Source: Streptomyces sp. SKN60
GTDB taxonomy: Bacteria > Actinomycetota > Actinomycetes > Streptomycetales > Streptomycetaceae
Direction of reading: 5' to 3'
Length of the DNA stretch: 64,000 bases
Assembly (NCBI RefSeq): GCF_026236535.1
Contig: NZ_JAHTMW010000006.1
Location: forward strand, 308,216-372,215
Part shown: one piece after another, positions 50,952 through 60,083 of the stretch
Layout: each line of letters opens with the position of its first letter
How positions within the stretch are numbered: the first letter of the stretch is position 1
Translations under genes and position numbers: made by a program
The notes under the pieces: model-generated
Told to the model about the DNA's origin: nothing
The model's input: the letters and a program-made list of their open reading frames with translations, nothing else
Databases searched by the model: none

Positions 50952-51755
50952 ATGGCGGCGGTCTCGGGCGGGAAGGCGGCGCGCGGGCTCTCGCGGGCGT
51001 CGTTGGCGATCCATCAGCCGCCGACGGATCTGGACGGCGGGCTCGGCGGGATGCTGGGCGAGGTCAAGTTCCAGTTCAATCCGGACCAGTTGAGGCTGAG
51101 CAGGTCGGCACACTGGTTCACGGAGCCGAACGTGGCGTACGACCGGGGCGCGCCGCCGAAGTTCACCGGGGCCGAGCCGGCGTCGATGGAGGTCGAGGTG
51201 TTCCTCGACGCGTCGGGGACGCCGTCGTCGACGGCGGTGCAGCAGCAGGTCGAGCTTCTGCTCTCCTGCTGCGAGGTGACGCAGCAGAGCATCGACGCGA
51301 AGGCCCCGTCACCTCCCTGGGTGTCGTTCTCGTGGGGGTCGTTCTCGACGGTGCGGCTGGTCGCCTACGTGACCTCGGTGTCGGCGACGTACACCTTGTT
51401 CAGCCCGAGCGGGGTGCCGCTGCGGGCGACGTGCGCGCTGTCGCTGACGGAGATCTCGTCGGCGACGAAGCGTCAGAACCCGACCTCGGGCGCGTTGTCG
51501 GCGCGGCGGGTGCACCGGGCGGTGGCCGGGGACTCGCTGGCGTCCCTGGCCTGGCGGGAGTACGGGGACGCTACGCGCTGGCGGCTGATCGCCGAGGCGA
51601 ACGGGATCGACGACCCGATGCGGCTGCGCCCGGGCACGGAACTGCTGCTGCCGTCCACCCATGACACACCCGACTATTCGCCCGACCACAGGCCCCACCC
51701 CTACACGCCCCACTACACGCCCCATGACACGCCGGAAACCGAGGGCACCGCATGA
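50952..51755 (+). CDS. LysM-containing baseplate adaptor (Afp7-like)
   Basis: 267 residues. N-terminal CIS tube adaptor domain (GGMLGEVKFQFNPDQLRLSRSAHWF, EVFLDASG, QQVELLLSCCEVTQQSI) then a LysM motif (about 190-240: RRVHRAVAGDSLASLAWREYGDATRWRLIAEANG in parts). Links the tube to the spike hub. The last 25 residues are an unusual His/Pro/Thr tail (HDTPDYSPDHRPHPYTPHYT). Ends with ATGA overlap into the spike gene; two bases separate it from the preceding gene's stop. Confidence 0.9.
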   Translation: MAAVSGGKAARGLSRASLAIHQPPTDLDGGLGGMLGEVKFQFNPDQLRLSRSAHWFTEPNVAYDRGAPPKFTGAEPASMEVEVFLDASGTPSSTAVQQQVELLLSCCEVTQQSIDAKAPSPPWVSFSWGSFSTVRLVAYVTSVSATYTLFSPSGVPLRATCALSLTEISSATKRQNPTSGALSARRVHRAVAGDSLASLAWREYGDATRWRLIAEANGIDDPMRLRPGTELLLPSTHDTPDYSPDHRPHPYTPHYTPHDTPETEGTA

Positions 51756-53566
51756 GCGAGAAGACTTTCACCACCGTCCTCCACGTCCAGCTCGACGGCA
51801 CTCCGCTGCCGGAGCCGCTGGCGGCGCGGCTGACCGAGGGCTGGGTGGACTCCAGCGTGAACGTGCCGTCGGCGTTCCAGCTGACGTTCGCGGACAAGGA
51901 CGGCACGCTCACCGAGAAGTACCGGTTCCTGAAGGTCGGTGCGATGGCGGTGCTCTCGCCGTTCGCCGACGGCAAGCGGGGCGAGCCGATGCTGACGGGC
52001 GAGGTGACGGCGGTCGAGGTGGACGCGGCGCCGGGGCACGGGCGCTATCTGATCCTGCGCGGATACGATCCGGGGCACCGGCTGCTGCGCAACCGGCGGG
52101 TCGCGGGCTATCCGAACATGACCGCCTCGGACATCGCGCGCAAGCTGGCGGCGCTGAACGGCGTTCCGGTCGGCCGGATCGACGCGACGCCCTCGGTGTA
52201 CGAGCTGGCGACCCAACCCAACCTCACCGACTGGGACTTCCTGTCGCGCCTCGCCCGCGAGAACGACGTCCGGCTGTCGCTCGACCCGGCGGGCCGGCTC
52301 GTCTTCGCCGCCCTGGCGCCGGCGTCGGGCGCGCCCGCCGACACGACGCCGGCGGCGCAGAGCCCGTACGTCCTGGACTTCGGGGCGAACACGCTGCACA
52401 GCAGGGTGTCGGTGACGGCCGCGGGGCAGGTCCGCCAGGTCGACGTGCGGGGCTGGGATCCGCGAACGAAGCAGGCGCTGTCCTCCCCCACACCCGCGCT
52501 CGCGAGCCGGGAGATCGTCTCGGACATCACTCCGGCGCAGCTGTCGACGCCGTTCGGCCCGGCCGAACTCACCGCCACGGGCACGCCGTTCACCACGCAG
52601 TCGGAGGTGAAGCAGGCGGCCTCGGCGCTCGCGGACGACGTGACGGGCTCGTTCGCGGAGGTGGAGGTGGCGGTCACGGGCAATCCGGCGCTGAAGCCGG
52701 GGCAGCCGGTGGCGGTGAAGGGCGCCGGGTTCCCGTTCGAGGGGCGCTACACGGCGACCGGCGTGCGTCATGTCTTCACGTCGGGGCGGCAGTTCGCGAC
52801 CTGGCTGACGGTCTCGGGGCGGCAGTTCCGTTCGCTGTACGGGACGGCCTCGGGCGGCGGCGAGCCGGCGCCGCCGATGCCGGGGGTGGCGGTGGCCCTG
52901 GTCACCAACACCAAGGACCCGCTGAACCTGGGCCGGGTGCGGCTGCGCTTCCCGTGGCTCTCGGACACGTACGAGAGCGGCTGGTGCCGGGTGGCGCAGC
53001 TCGGCGGCCGGGGCGGCGGCGGGCTGATGCTCCCGGAGGTGGACGACGAGGTGCTGTGCGCCTTCGACCGCGGGTCGCTGGAGCATCCGTACGTCCTGGC
53101 GGGGCTCTACAACGGGGTGGACCGGCACACTCCGGCCACCGACCAGGCGGCCGCGGTGGATCCGACGAGCGGCCGGGTGCAGTGGCGGGCGCTGACCTCG
53201 CGCTCCGGGCACACGGTCGAGCTGCGCGAGAACGCCGGGCGGACCCGGGCCTCGCACGGTGTGCGGCTGCGCACCGGGCAGGGCAAGCTCAGCATCGAGC
53301 TGAACGAGGCCCGTACGACCCTGACCATCGACAGCGACGGCACGGTCACCATCACCGGCGCCCGGGGGGTCACGGTCGACTCGGGCGGGGACCTGACGCT
53401 GTCGGCGCGCGGCCGGATCAACATGGACGCGAAGCTCGGCGTGGACATCAAGGCCGGGGCGAAGTTCAAGGTGACGGCGCTGACCCAGGCGGTCCTGAAC
53501 GCGCCCGCCCTGATCACCTCGACCGTGCCGATGCCGAACCCGGTCGCGGCCAACCTGCCGTTCTGA
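51752..53566 (+). CDS. VgrG/gp27-gp5-like spike hub (Afp8-like)
   Basis: 604 residues. N-terminal gp27-like hub (AFQLTFADKDGTLTEKYRFLKVGAMAVLSPFADGK in parts; YDPGHRLLRNRRVAGYPNMTASDIARKLA; WDFLSRLARENDVRL). OB-fold about 380-470 (VALVTNTKDPLNLGRVRLRFPWLSD; MLPEVDDEVLCAFDRGSLEHPYVLAGLYNG). C-terminal repeats of a beta-helix needle (TVTITGARGVTVDSGGDLTLSARGRINMDAK in parts), ending about 30 residues later. No effector domain is fused. Translationally coupled to the LysM adaptor (ATGA). Confidence 0.93.
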   Translation: MSEKTFTTVLHVQLDGTPLPEPLAARLTEGWVDSSVNVPSAFQLTFADKDGTLTEKYRFLKVGAMAVLSPFADGKRGEPMLTGEVTAVEVDAAPGHGRYLILRGYDPGHRLLRNRRVAGYPNMTASDIARKLAALNGVPVGRIDATPSVYELATQPNLTDWDFLSRLARENDVRLSLDPAGRLVFAALAPASGAPADTTPAAQSPYVLDFGANTLHSRVSVTAAGQVRQVDVRGWDPRTKQALSSPTPALASREIVSDITPAQLSTPFGPAELTATGTPFTTQSEVKQAASALADDVTGSFAEVEVAVTGNPALKPGQPVAVKGAGFPFEGRYTATGVRHVFTSGRQFATWLTVSGRQFRSLYGTASGGGEPAPPMPGVAVALVTNTKDPLNLGRVRLRFPWLSDTYESGWCRVAQLGGRGGGGLMLPEVDDEVLCAFDRGSLEHPYVLAGLYNGVDRHTPATDQAAAVDPTSGRVQWRALTSRSGHTVELRENAGRTRASHGVRLRTGQGKLSIELNEARTTLTIDSDGTVTITGARGVTVDSGGDLTLSARGRINMDAKLGVDIKAGAKFKVTALTQAVLNAPALITSTVPMPNPVAANLPF

Positions 53567-53586
53567 GGAGTCCGAGGAGATCCCTG

Positions 53587-53985
53587 ATGAGTGAGCACTT
53601 CGTCGGCGCCGGCTGGGCGTTCCCGCTGCGCACCGGGCCGAGCGGGGCGATCGCCCTGGTGCGGCGCGACCGCGAGATCGAGGAGTCGATGCGGCTCGTC
53701 CTGGCGACGGCGCCGGGCGAGAGGCCGATGCGGCCCGAATTCGGCTGCGCGGTCCACGAGTTGGTGTTCGCGCCGGTCAACGACGCGACGATGGGCCGGA
53801 TCCGGTACGAGGTGATGTCCTCGCTCGACCGCTGGGAGCCGCGGATCGAGGTCGAGGAGGTCTCGGTCGCGCCCGCGCCGGGCGAACCGACGACCCTGCA
53901 CATCGACGTGCGCTACCGGGTGCGCGGCGCCAACAACCCGCGCAATCTCGTCTTCCCCTTCTACGTCATCCCCTCCGAGGACTGA
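53587..53985 (+). CDS. gp25-like baseplate wedge protein (Afp9-like)
   Basis: 132 residues. GPW/gp25 family: GWAFPLRTGPSGAIALVRRDREIEESMRLVLATAPGERPMRPEFGCAVHELVFAPVND in pieces, with the conserved EIEESMRLVLAT and PEFGC. Nucleates sheath assembly at the baseplate. In Afp the next gene would be a PAAR tip; here the next gene is the large baseplate protein, 10 bases on. Confidence 0.93.
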   Translation: MSEHFVGAGWAFPLRTGPSGAIALVRRDREIEESMRLVLATAPGERPMRPEFGCAVHELVFAPVNDATMGRIRYEVMSSLDRWEPRIEVEEVSVAPAPGEPTTLHIDVRYRVRGANNPRNLVFPFYVIPSED

Positions 53986-53995
53986 AAGATCCGCC

Positions 53996-56002
53996 ATGGC
54001 CCTGCCCTCACCCCATCTCGACGACCGGCGGTTCCAGCAGTTCGTCGACGACGCCAAGCGCTATGTCCAGCAGGCGTGTCCCGAGTGGACGGACCACAAT
54101 GTCTCCGACCCGGGCGTCACCCTCATCGAGGCCGTCGCGCACATGGCGGACCAGTTGGTCTACCGGCTCAACCGGGTGCCGGAGAAGAACCATCTGGCCT
54201 TCCTCGACCTGCTCGGCGTGACGCTCTTCCCGCCCGCCGCGGCGCGGGCCGACATCACGTTCCGGCTGTCGGCGCCGCAGCCCGAGCCGGTGCTCCTTCC
54301 GACCGGCACGGAGGTGGCGACGGGGCGTACGGAGACGGAGGAGGCGGTCGTCTTCGCGACCACCGCCGATCTGACCGTCGTGCCCTGCGCCCTCGACCGG
54401 ATGCTGCGGCACGAGGCGGGCGGGACGCCCGAGGACCGCTCGCAGGACGTGCTCGGCGGGGAGGACGTGCCCGCGTTCACGGCGCTTCCACAGGTGGGCG
54501 ACGCGCTGCTGTTCGGTCTCTCGGCGGCGGTGCCGGACTGTGTGCTCGTGCTCGACCTGGACAGCCGGGTGGACGGCGTCGGCGTGGATCCGCGCCGTCC
54601 GCCGCTGGTGTGGGAGGCGTGGACGACCGGCGCCGGCTGGACGGAGGTCGAGGTCGACGAGGACTCCACCGGCGGTCTGAACCGGCCGGGCGAGGTGGTG
54701 CTCCACATGCCGTCCGGGCACGCGGTGTCGCGGCTCGGCGGGCATGACGCGGGCTGGGTGCGCTGCCGGGTGGTGGAGGCGGCGGCCGGGCTGCCCGCGT
54801 ACTCCGAGTCGCCGACGGTGCGCTCGGCCCGGGCGTTCACCATCGGCGGCACGGTGCGCGCCGCGCACGCCGAGACCGTGCGGGACGAGGGGCTCGGCGC
54901 GTCGGAGGGCGTGCCGGGGCAGCGGCTGCGGCTCGCACACGCGCCGGTCGTGGACCGGCCGCCGCTGCTGCTCCAGGTCGCCGAGCGGGCCGGCGGGGGC
55001 GCGGACGAGGACGCCCCGGAGTCGGGCTGGCAGGAGTGGACGGCGGTCGCCGACTTCGCCGCCTCGCGCCCCGGCGACCGGCACTTCACCCTGGACGCGG
55101 CCACCGGCGAGCTGGCCTTCGGCCCGGCGGTGCGCCAACCCGACGGTACGGTACGGCAGTTCGGCGCCGTTCCACCGAAGGGCGCGGCGATCCGGGCGGT
55201 ACGGTACGGCACCGGGGGCGGCCGGGCGGGCAATGTGGCCCGGGGCACGATCACCGTGCTGCGCAGCTCCATCCCGTACATCGCGCGGGTGGAGAACCGC
55301 GAGGCGGCGCGCGGCGGCGTCGACGGGGAGACCGTCGAGGAGGCGAAGGCCCGGGCGCCCATCACGCTGCGCGCCCAGGAGCGGGCGGTGACCGCCCGCG
55401 ACTACGAGGAGCTGGCGCGGCGCGCGGCGCCGGAGACCGCGCGGATCGCCTGCCTGGCGGCGGACACGGCCGCGTCCGGGGCCGAGTCGGGCGTCGGGGA
55501 GAACGCGGTGCGGGTCCTGGTGGTGCCGCAGGCGGTGCCGGACCGGGGCGGGCGGCTGCGCTTCGAGCAGCTGGTGCCGGGCGACGAACTGCTCGCCCGG
55601 GTGACCGGGTTCCTCGACGAGCGGCGCCCGCTGGGCACCCGGCTGGCCGTGGGTCCCCCGTACTACCAGGGCGTGACCGTGGTGGCGACGCTGCACGCCT
55701 TCCGGGCGGCGGAGGCGGAGCGGGTGCGGGCCGACGCGCTCGACACCCTCTACGCGTACCTGGATCCGCTGACCGGCGGCGCGCACGGCGAGGGCTGGCC
55801 GTTCGGGCGGCCGCTGCGGGCGGGCGAGGTGTTCGCCGCGCTGCAGCGGGTGCCGGGCGTGGAGCTGGTGGACGAGGTACTGCTGCACCCGGCGGACCCG
55901 CTGACCGGGCGGCGCGGCGACGCGACCGACCGGATCGAGCTGGCGCCTTCGGCGCTGCTCTTCCCGTTCGACCACCGCGTCCGGGTGGTCGAGGCCCGGT
56001 GA
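53996..56002 (+). CDS. Baseplate J-like protein (Afp11-like)
   Basis: 668 residues. Opens with RFQQFVDDAKRYVQQACPEWTDHNVSDPGVTLIEAVAHMADQLVYRLNRVPEKNHLAFLDLLG in segments, the standard start of putative baseplate assembly proteins in eCIS and T4-like systems. The middle has beta-rich insertions. The second half holds the J-like core (EAKARAPITLRAQERAVTARDYEELARRAAPETARIACL in parts; GRPLRAGEVFAALQRVPGVELVDEVLLHP). Forms wedges around the hub. GTGA overlap with the next gene. Confidence 0.94.
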   Translation: MALPSPHLDDRRFQQFVDDAKRYVQQACPEWTDHNVSDPGVTLIEAVAHMADQLVYRLNRVPEKNHLAFLDLLGVTLFPPAAARADITFRLSAPQPEPVLLPTGTEVATGRTETEEAVVFATTADLTVVPCALDRMLRHEAGGTPEDRSQDVLGGEDVPAFTALPQVGDALLFGLSAAVPDCVLVLDLDSRVDGVGVDPRRPPLVWEAWTTGAGWTEVEVDEDSTGGLNRPGEVVLHMPSGHAVSRLGGHDAGWVRCRVVEAAAGLPAYSESPTVRSARAFTIGGTVRAAHAETVRDEGLGASEGVPGQRLRLAHAPVVDRPPLLLQVAERAGGGADEDAPESGWQEWTAVADFAASRPGDRHFTLDAATGELAFGPAVRQPDGTVRQFGAVPPKGAAIRAVRYGTGGGRAGNVARGTITVLRSSIPYIARVENREAARGGVDGETVEEAKARAPITLRAQERAVTARDYEELARRAAPETARIACLAADTAASGAESGVGENAVRVLVVPQAVPDRGGRLRFEQLVPGDELLARVTGFLDERRPLGTRLAVGPPYYQGVTVVATLHAFRAAEAERVRADALDTLYAYLDPLTGGAHGEGWPFGRPLRAGEVFAALQRVPGVELVDEVLLHPADPLTGRRGDATDRIELAPSALLFPFDHRVRVVEAR

Positions 56003-56568
56003 GCGGATCCGCGCGGGGCACGGTGCCGGGGCTCGCGACGCCGCACCCGCTGGGGGCGGCGCTGCCCGCCGTGTACGCGGAGGACGACTTCGGGCAGCGT
56101 TTCGTCGCCGGTCTCGACGTGGTCCTGGCGCCGCTGTTCCATGTGCTCGACTCCCTGGAGGCGTACTTCTCGCCGTGGCTGGCGCCCGCCGACTTCGTCG
56201 ACTACCTGGCGGGCTGGGTGGGCACCGAGCTGACCGGCACCGAGCCGCTGGCGCTGCGCCGACAGGCGGTGGCCTCGGCGGTGGCGCTGCACCGGGTCCG
56301 CGGCACCCGGCAGGGGCTCGCGGCTGCGGTGCGCCTCGCGTTCGGCGTCGATCCCGAGATCACCGAGAGCGGCGGCGCGAGCTGGTCGGCCCGGCCGCTC
56401 GGCCCGTTCCCCGGCAGCCCCGCGGCCGGGGTGCACGTCGTCCTCCGGGTCGCCGACCCGGCCGCGGTGGACCCGCACCGGCTGCGCGCGGTGGTGGCCG
56501 CGGCCCGCCCGGCCCACCTGCCGTTCACGGTCGCCGTGACCACGTCCCGTACCTCCGAAGGAGCCTGA
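55999..56568 (+). CDS. Phage tail protein I-like baseplate component (Afp12-like)
   Basis: 189 residues from the overlapping GTG. P2 gpI-like features: LPAVYAEDDFGQRFVAGLDVVLAPLFHVLDSLEAYFSPWLAPADFVDYLAGWVG in parts; RRQAVASAVALHRVRGTRQGLAAAVRLAFG; and a beta C-terminus. In Afp the partner Afp12 is much larger; this short form is usual in actinobacterial loci. No fibre gene follows it. Confidence 0.9.
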   Translation: MSGSARGTVPGLATPHPLGAALPAVYAEDDFGQRFVAGLDVVLAPLFHVLDSLEAYFSPWLAPADFVDYLAGWVGTELTGTEPLALRRQAVASAVALHRVRGTRQGLAAAVRLAFGVDPEITESGGASWSARPLGPFPGSPAAGVHVVLRVADPAAVDPHRLRAVVAAARPAHLPFTVAVTTSRTSEGA

Positions 56569-56573
56569 ACCCC

Positions 56574-57743
56574 ATGAGCGACGCGACCTCGTCCGCCCCT
56601 CCGTCCCCCTCCCCCGCCCGGGCGTGTCCGGAGTGCGGGAACCCCGTCCGCAAGCACGACCAGTCCTTCTGCGACGGCTGCGGGGCGTTCCTGCGCTGGG
56701 ACACGCCCGCGTCGGGCTCGACGGGCCCCGCCCCGGAGGCGGCGGATCCGGCGGAAGCGGCTGATCCGGAACCGGATCCGGAGCCGGTGCGTTCGGATCC
56801 GGTGCGTTCGGAGCCCGGGCCGCCCGCCGGCGCGGAGGACGACACGGCGCCGCTGCCGGCCACGCCCGCGGCCGACCCGGTGGTTCCCGCGTCGGGCGCC
56901 GGGAACACCGTCGCCCGCTCGCTGCTCGTACCGGTGCCGGAGCACGCCGGGGACGAGGCGCCGCCGGTCGCCGCGCCCGTGCTGCCCGCCCGGCCCGGGG
57001 CGGCGGCGCCGGCGGTCCGGGCCGCCGCGGCGCCCGCGCCGGTACGGGACGGTGTGCCGTGCCCGGCGTGCGCGAGCGTCAACGAGCGGGGCCGGCACTT
57101 CTGCCGGTCGTGCGCGACGCCGATGGTGCCGGAGACCCTGGACACGGCCGACGGCCCGTACGCGGGACGGCGCCCGGGTCTGGTGCGCGACCGGAGCCGC
57201 TGGATCGTGCGGGCGCTGATCGGCGCGGGCGTGGTGGCCGTGGTGGTGGGCGGCATCGTCGGCGGTCCGCCGGCCGCGCGGGCCGTGCAGGACCACTTCG
57301 CCACCCGCGTCCCGGTGCATCCGGTCGCCTGGACGGCCTCGCACACGGCGCCGAAGCGGGACGCGAAGCTCGCGGGCGACGGCTACTCCGACACCTGGTG
57401 GGGCACGGGGTACGGGGGCGACTCGGCCGGGCAGTTCCTGGAGGCGCGCTTCGGCGAGCCCACCGATCTGCTGAACGTCCTGATCACGCCCGGCAGTTCG
57501 AAGAACACCACGCAGGCCGACGGGCAGGCCGCCCCGCGCACCTTCGACCTCGCGGTCACGGACTCCTCGGGCACCACGCGCGTCACGCACCACCGCCTGA
57601 ACGACGGCGGCACACAGCGCCTCGACCTGCGGGTCCGCGATGCCCTGTCGGTGCGGCTGGTCCTGGGCACGGCCTGGCGGGCGGACCCGCGCAAGCAGGT
57701 CGCCGTCGCGGAGCTGGAGTTCTTCGGCCGCTCGGTCAACTGA
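56574..57743 (+). CDS. Zinc-ribbon, single-TM protein with extracytoplasmic glycan-binding-like domain (CIS-associated)
   Basis: 389 residues. The cytoplasmic part carries two zinc ribbons: ACPECGNP...FCDGCGAF near residues 18-37 and PCPACASV...FCRSCATP near 160-185, separated by a Pro/Ala/Asp/Glu-rich linker. One TM helix at about 208-230. The outer domain (about 245-389) is discoidin-like (WTASHTAPKRDAKLAGDGYSDTWWGTG; AVAELEFFGRSVN), of the type annotated as NADase-type glycan-binding. It is the last gene of the CIS operon, 5 bases after the baseplate gene. Position and topology suggest a membrane partner of the particle, perhaps comparable to CisA described in Streptomyces coelicolor (from memory, unverified). 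Confidence 0.8.
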   Translation: MSDATSSAPPSPSPARACPECGNPVRKHDQSFCDGCGAFLRWDTPASGSTGPAPEAADPAEAADPEPDPEPVRSDPVRSEPGPPAGAEDDTAPLPATPAADPVVPASGAGNTVARSLLVPVPEHAGDEAPPVAAPVLPARPGAAAPAVRAAAAPAPVRDGVPCPACASVNERGRHFCRSCATPMVPETLDTADGPYAGRRPGLVRDRSRWIVRALIGAGVVAVVVGGIVGGPPAARAVQDHFATRVPVHPVAWTASHTAPKRDAKLAGDGYSDTWWGTGYGGDSAGQFLEARFGEPTDLLNVLITPGSSKNTTQADGQAAPRTFDLAVTDSSGTTRVTHHRLNDGGTQRLDLRVRDALSVRLVLGTAWRADPRKQVAVAELEFFGRSVN

Positions 57744-57760
57744 CCGTCGGACACAGGGAG

Positions 57761-58537
57761 TCAGTCGGCGAAGGTGCCGTGGCGGCCCGCCCCCGAGGCG
57801 AAGCGGGCGGCGCCCGCCGAGGTCTCCCCGGCGGTCAACGGCACCATGCCGTGCGCGAGTTCACCGGCCATGGCCTCGCCCTCGGGCAGCCCGTGCTGTT
57901 CGAGGACGGACATCCGGTCGTGCCGCAGGCACAGTTGCGGGAACGCGGCGATCCGCCGGGCGAGTTCCTCGGCGGCGGCGCGGGACTCGCCCGGCGGCAC
58001 CAGGCGGTTGGCGAGCCCGATGGCGTGCGCCTCGGCGGCGGGCACCGGCCGCCCGGTGAGGATCAGGTCCATGGCCCGGCTCTCCCCGATCAGCCGGGGC
58101 AGCCGCACCGTGCCGCCGTCGATCAGCGGCACGCCCCAGCGGCGGCAGAACACGCCGAACACGGCGTCCTCCTCCACGACCCGCAGATCGCACCAGAGGG
58201 CGAGTTCGAGGCCGCCGGCGACGGCGTGTCCGGCGACCGCGGCGATCACCGGCTTGCTCAGCCGCAGCCGGGTCGGCCCCATCGGCCCGTCCCCGCCGGC
58301 ATCCACCCGGTTCCCGCGCGCCGTCCCGACCGCCTTGAGGTCGGCGCCCGCGCAGAAGGTCCCGCCCTCGCCCCACAGGACGGCCACCGAGGCGTCGTCG
58401 TCGGCCTCGAACTCCCGGAAGGCATCGGCAAGGAGCGCCGCCGTCGGGCCGTCGACGGCGTTGCGCGCCTGCGGCCGCGAGAGCACGACGGTCGTCACCG
58501 GCCCGTCCCGCTCGACGCGTACGGCGGGGATGCTCAT
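57761..58537 (-). CDS. Enoyl-CoA hydratase/isomerase (crotonase) family protein
   Basis: 258 residues from MSIPAVRVERDGPVTTVVLSRPQARNAVDG. Crotonase landmarks: GEGGTFCAGADLKAVG (first oxyanion-hole region), AAVAGHAVAGGLELALWCDLRV (second), and GVPLIDGGTVRLPRLIG, where hydratases often have catalytic Glu but here the loop reads Ile-Asp-Gly-Gly. Acts on an acyl-CoA; exact reaction unknown. Its start overlaps the stop of the upstream amidase gene (ATGA), so the two are co-translated. Confidence 0.88.
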   Translation of the reverse strand: MSIPAVRVERDGPVTTVVLSRPQARNAVDGPTAALLADAFREFEADDDASVAVLWGEGGTFCAGADLKAVGTARGNRVDAGGDGPMGPTRLRLSKPVIAAVAGHAVAGGLELALWCDLRVVEEDAVFGVFCRRWGVPLIDGGTVRLPRLIGESRAMDLILTGRPVPAAEAHAIGLANRLVPPGESRAAAEELARRIAAFPQLCLRHDRMSVLEQHGLPEGEAMAGELAHGMVPLTAGETSAGAARFASGAGRHGTFAD

Positions 58538-59964
58538 CGGCCGGCACCGTCCTGGATGCGACGGAAGGGCCGCTCGGCCTCCAGGGTGAACGCGACGTCG
58601 AGCAGGGTGCGTTCGGCACCCGGGCGGGCCGAGAACATCACGCCGATCGGCAGTCCGGCGTCGGTCGTCGCGGCGGACGGAAGGGACAGGGAGGGGGTGC
58701 CGACCACGTTGTCGATCGGGGTGTACGCGACGTAGGCGAGGATCCGCTTGACCAGGGTCCGGTACGGCACCGAGGGGCTGAGGTGGCCGATCGGCGGTGT
58801 GGTGTGGGCGAGCACCGGCGACATCAGCAGGTCGTGGCCGCGGAAGGCCGCCGCGTACGCCAGCTTCGTACGGCGCAGCCGGCGCAGCACGCCGGGGGTG
58901 CGGTGCCAGTTCTCGACGTAGGTCTCGCGCAGGCCGCGGCTGAGCGGGTCCATGCGGTGGCGGTCGAAGCCGGCGCCGAGGGTGCGGCCGGTGGTGCCGA
59001 TGAGGAAGGACAGCAGGCCCCAGTAGGTGAGGAAGTCCTCGGTGAAGCGGGGGTCGATGGCGGGCATGACCGGTTCCACGGTGTGGCCGAGCCGTTCGAG
59101 GGCGGTCGCGGTCTCGGTGACGGCGGCGCGGGTGGCGGCGTCCGGGCGCACGCCGTTGGGCGAGTCGAGGAGCAGGCCGATCCGCAGCCGGCGTCCGGAG
59201 GGGCCCTCGACGAGGCCGACGGGCGGCAGCGCGGGGTTGCGCCAGTGGCGTTCGGCGGCGGCCAGGAACGCGGCGCTGTCGCGGACGGAACGGCTGACGA
59301 CGCCGTCCGTGACGAGGTCGAGGGGCAGTCGGCCGCTCTGCGCGTTGGCGACGACCCGGCCGCGGGTGGGCTTGAGGCCGACGAGTCCGCAGCAGGCGGA
59401 CGGGATGCGGATGGAGCCGCCGCCGTCGTTGGCATGGGCGATCGGCACGGCGCCGGCGGCGACGAGGGCGGCGCTGCCGCCGGACGAACCGCCCGCCGAG
59501 TGGTCGGTGTGCCACGGGTTGCGGACGGGTTCGGCGTCGTCGTACTCCGTGGTCGGGCTGAAGCCGAACTCGGGCAGCCGGGTCTTGCCGAGGACCGTGA
59601 CGCCGGTGCTGAGGAACTGGCGGGCGAAGGGCGCGTCGTGGCGGGCCGGGCGCGGGGTGAAGGCCGCGCTGCCGTGGCCGGTGGGCAGTCCGCGCCGGTC
59701 GGTGTTGTCCTTGACGAAGCTGGGCACGCCGGCGAAGGCGCCGTCGCCGGAGCCGGACGCGGTGGTCTCGGCGTCCTCGGCGTACACCTGTACGGCGTGC
59801 AGCCGGGCCTCGACCTCGCGGACCCGCGCCGCCGCGTCCCGGGCGGCCTCGGCGGCACCGACCTCGCCGCTGCGGATGGCGGCGGCGAGTCCCACCGCGT
59901 CGCGCTCTCCCAGGGCGTCGTCCCGGAAGGCGTGCACCCTGGTCCGTTCCTCGGAAGTCGTCAC
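58534..59964 (-). CDS. Amidase signature family enzyme
   Basis: 476 residues. Ser-cisSer-Lys triad visible: Lys85 in VPSFVKDNTD, Ser near 160 in SAGGSSGGSAALVAAG, and nucleophile near Ser184 in NDGGGSIRIPSACCGLVGLKP. Hydrolyses a C-N amide bond of an unidentified substrate. GatA is unlikely because gatB/gatC are absent and the C-terminus differs. First gene of a two-gene unit with the crotonase. Confidence 0.92.
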   Translation of the reverse strand: MTTSEERTRVHAFRDDALGERDAVGLAAAIRSGEVGAAEAARDAAARVREVEARLHAVQVYAEDAETTASGSGDGAFAGVPSFVKDNTDRRGLPTGHGSAAFTPRPARHDAPFARQFLSTGVTVLGKTRLPEFGFSPTTEYDDAEPVRNPWHTDHSAGGSSGGSAALVAAGAVPIAHANDGGGSIRIPSACCGLVGLKPTRGRVVANAQSGRLPLDLVTDGVVSRSVRDSAAFLAAAERHWRNPALPPVGLVEGPSGRRLRIGLLLDSPNGVRPDAATRAAVTETATALERLGHTVEPVMPAIDPRFTEDFLTYWGLLSFLIGTTGRTLGAGFDRHRMDPLSRGLRETYVENWHRTPGVLRRLRRTKLAYAAAFRGHDLLMSPVLAHTTPPIGHLSPSVPYRTLVKRILAYVAYTPIDNVVGTPSLSLPSAATTDAGLPIGVMFSARPGAERTLLDVAFTLEAERPFRRIQDGAGR

Positions 59965-60083
59965 CGCTGCCTCAGCCCCCGCCCGTCCGCATGCCTGTGC
60001 CTGGTCGCCCCATCATTCCGTACCCGTAGGTAACACGCGAGCGGATCATGGGATTGTTTCTCGCCCTTCGCCAGACTGGGCGC

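Noticed and set aside
39527..57743. Prophage or type VI secretion system
   Set aside because: There is no integrase, terminase, capsid, portal, lysis or attachment site, and no TssJ/L/M membrane complex. The AAA+, DUF4255, LysM adaptor and gp25/J order fits an eCIS.
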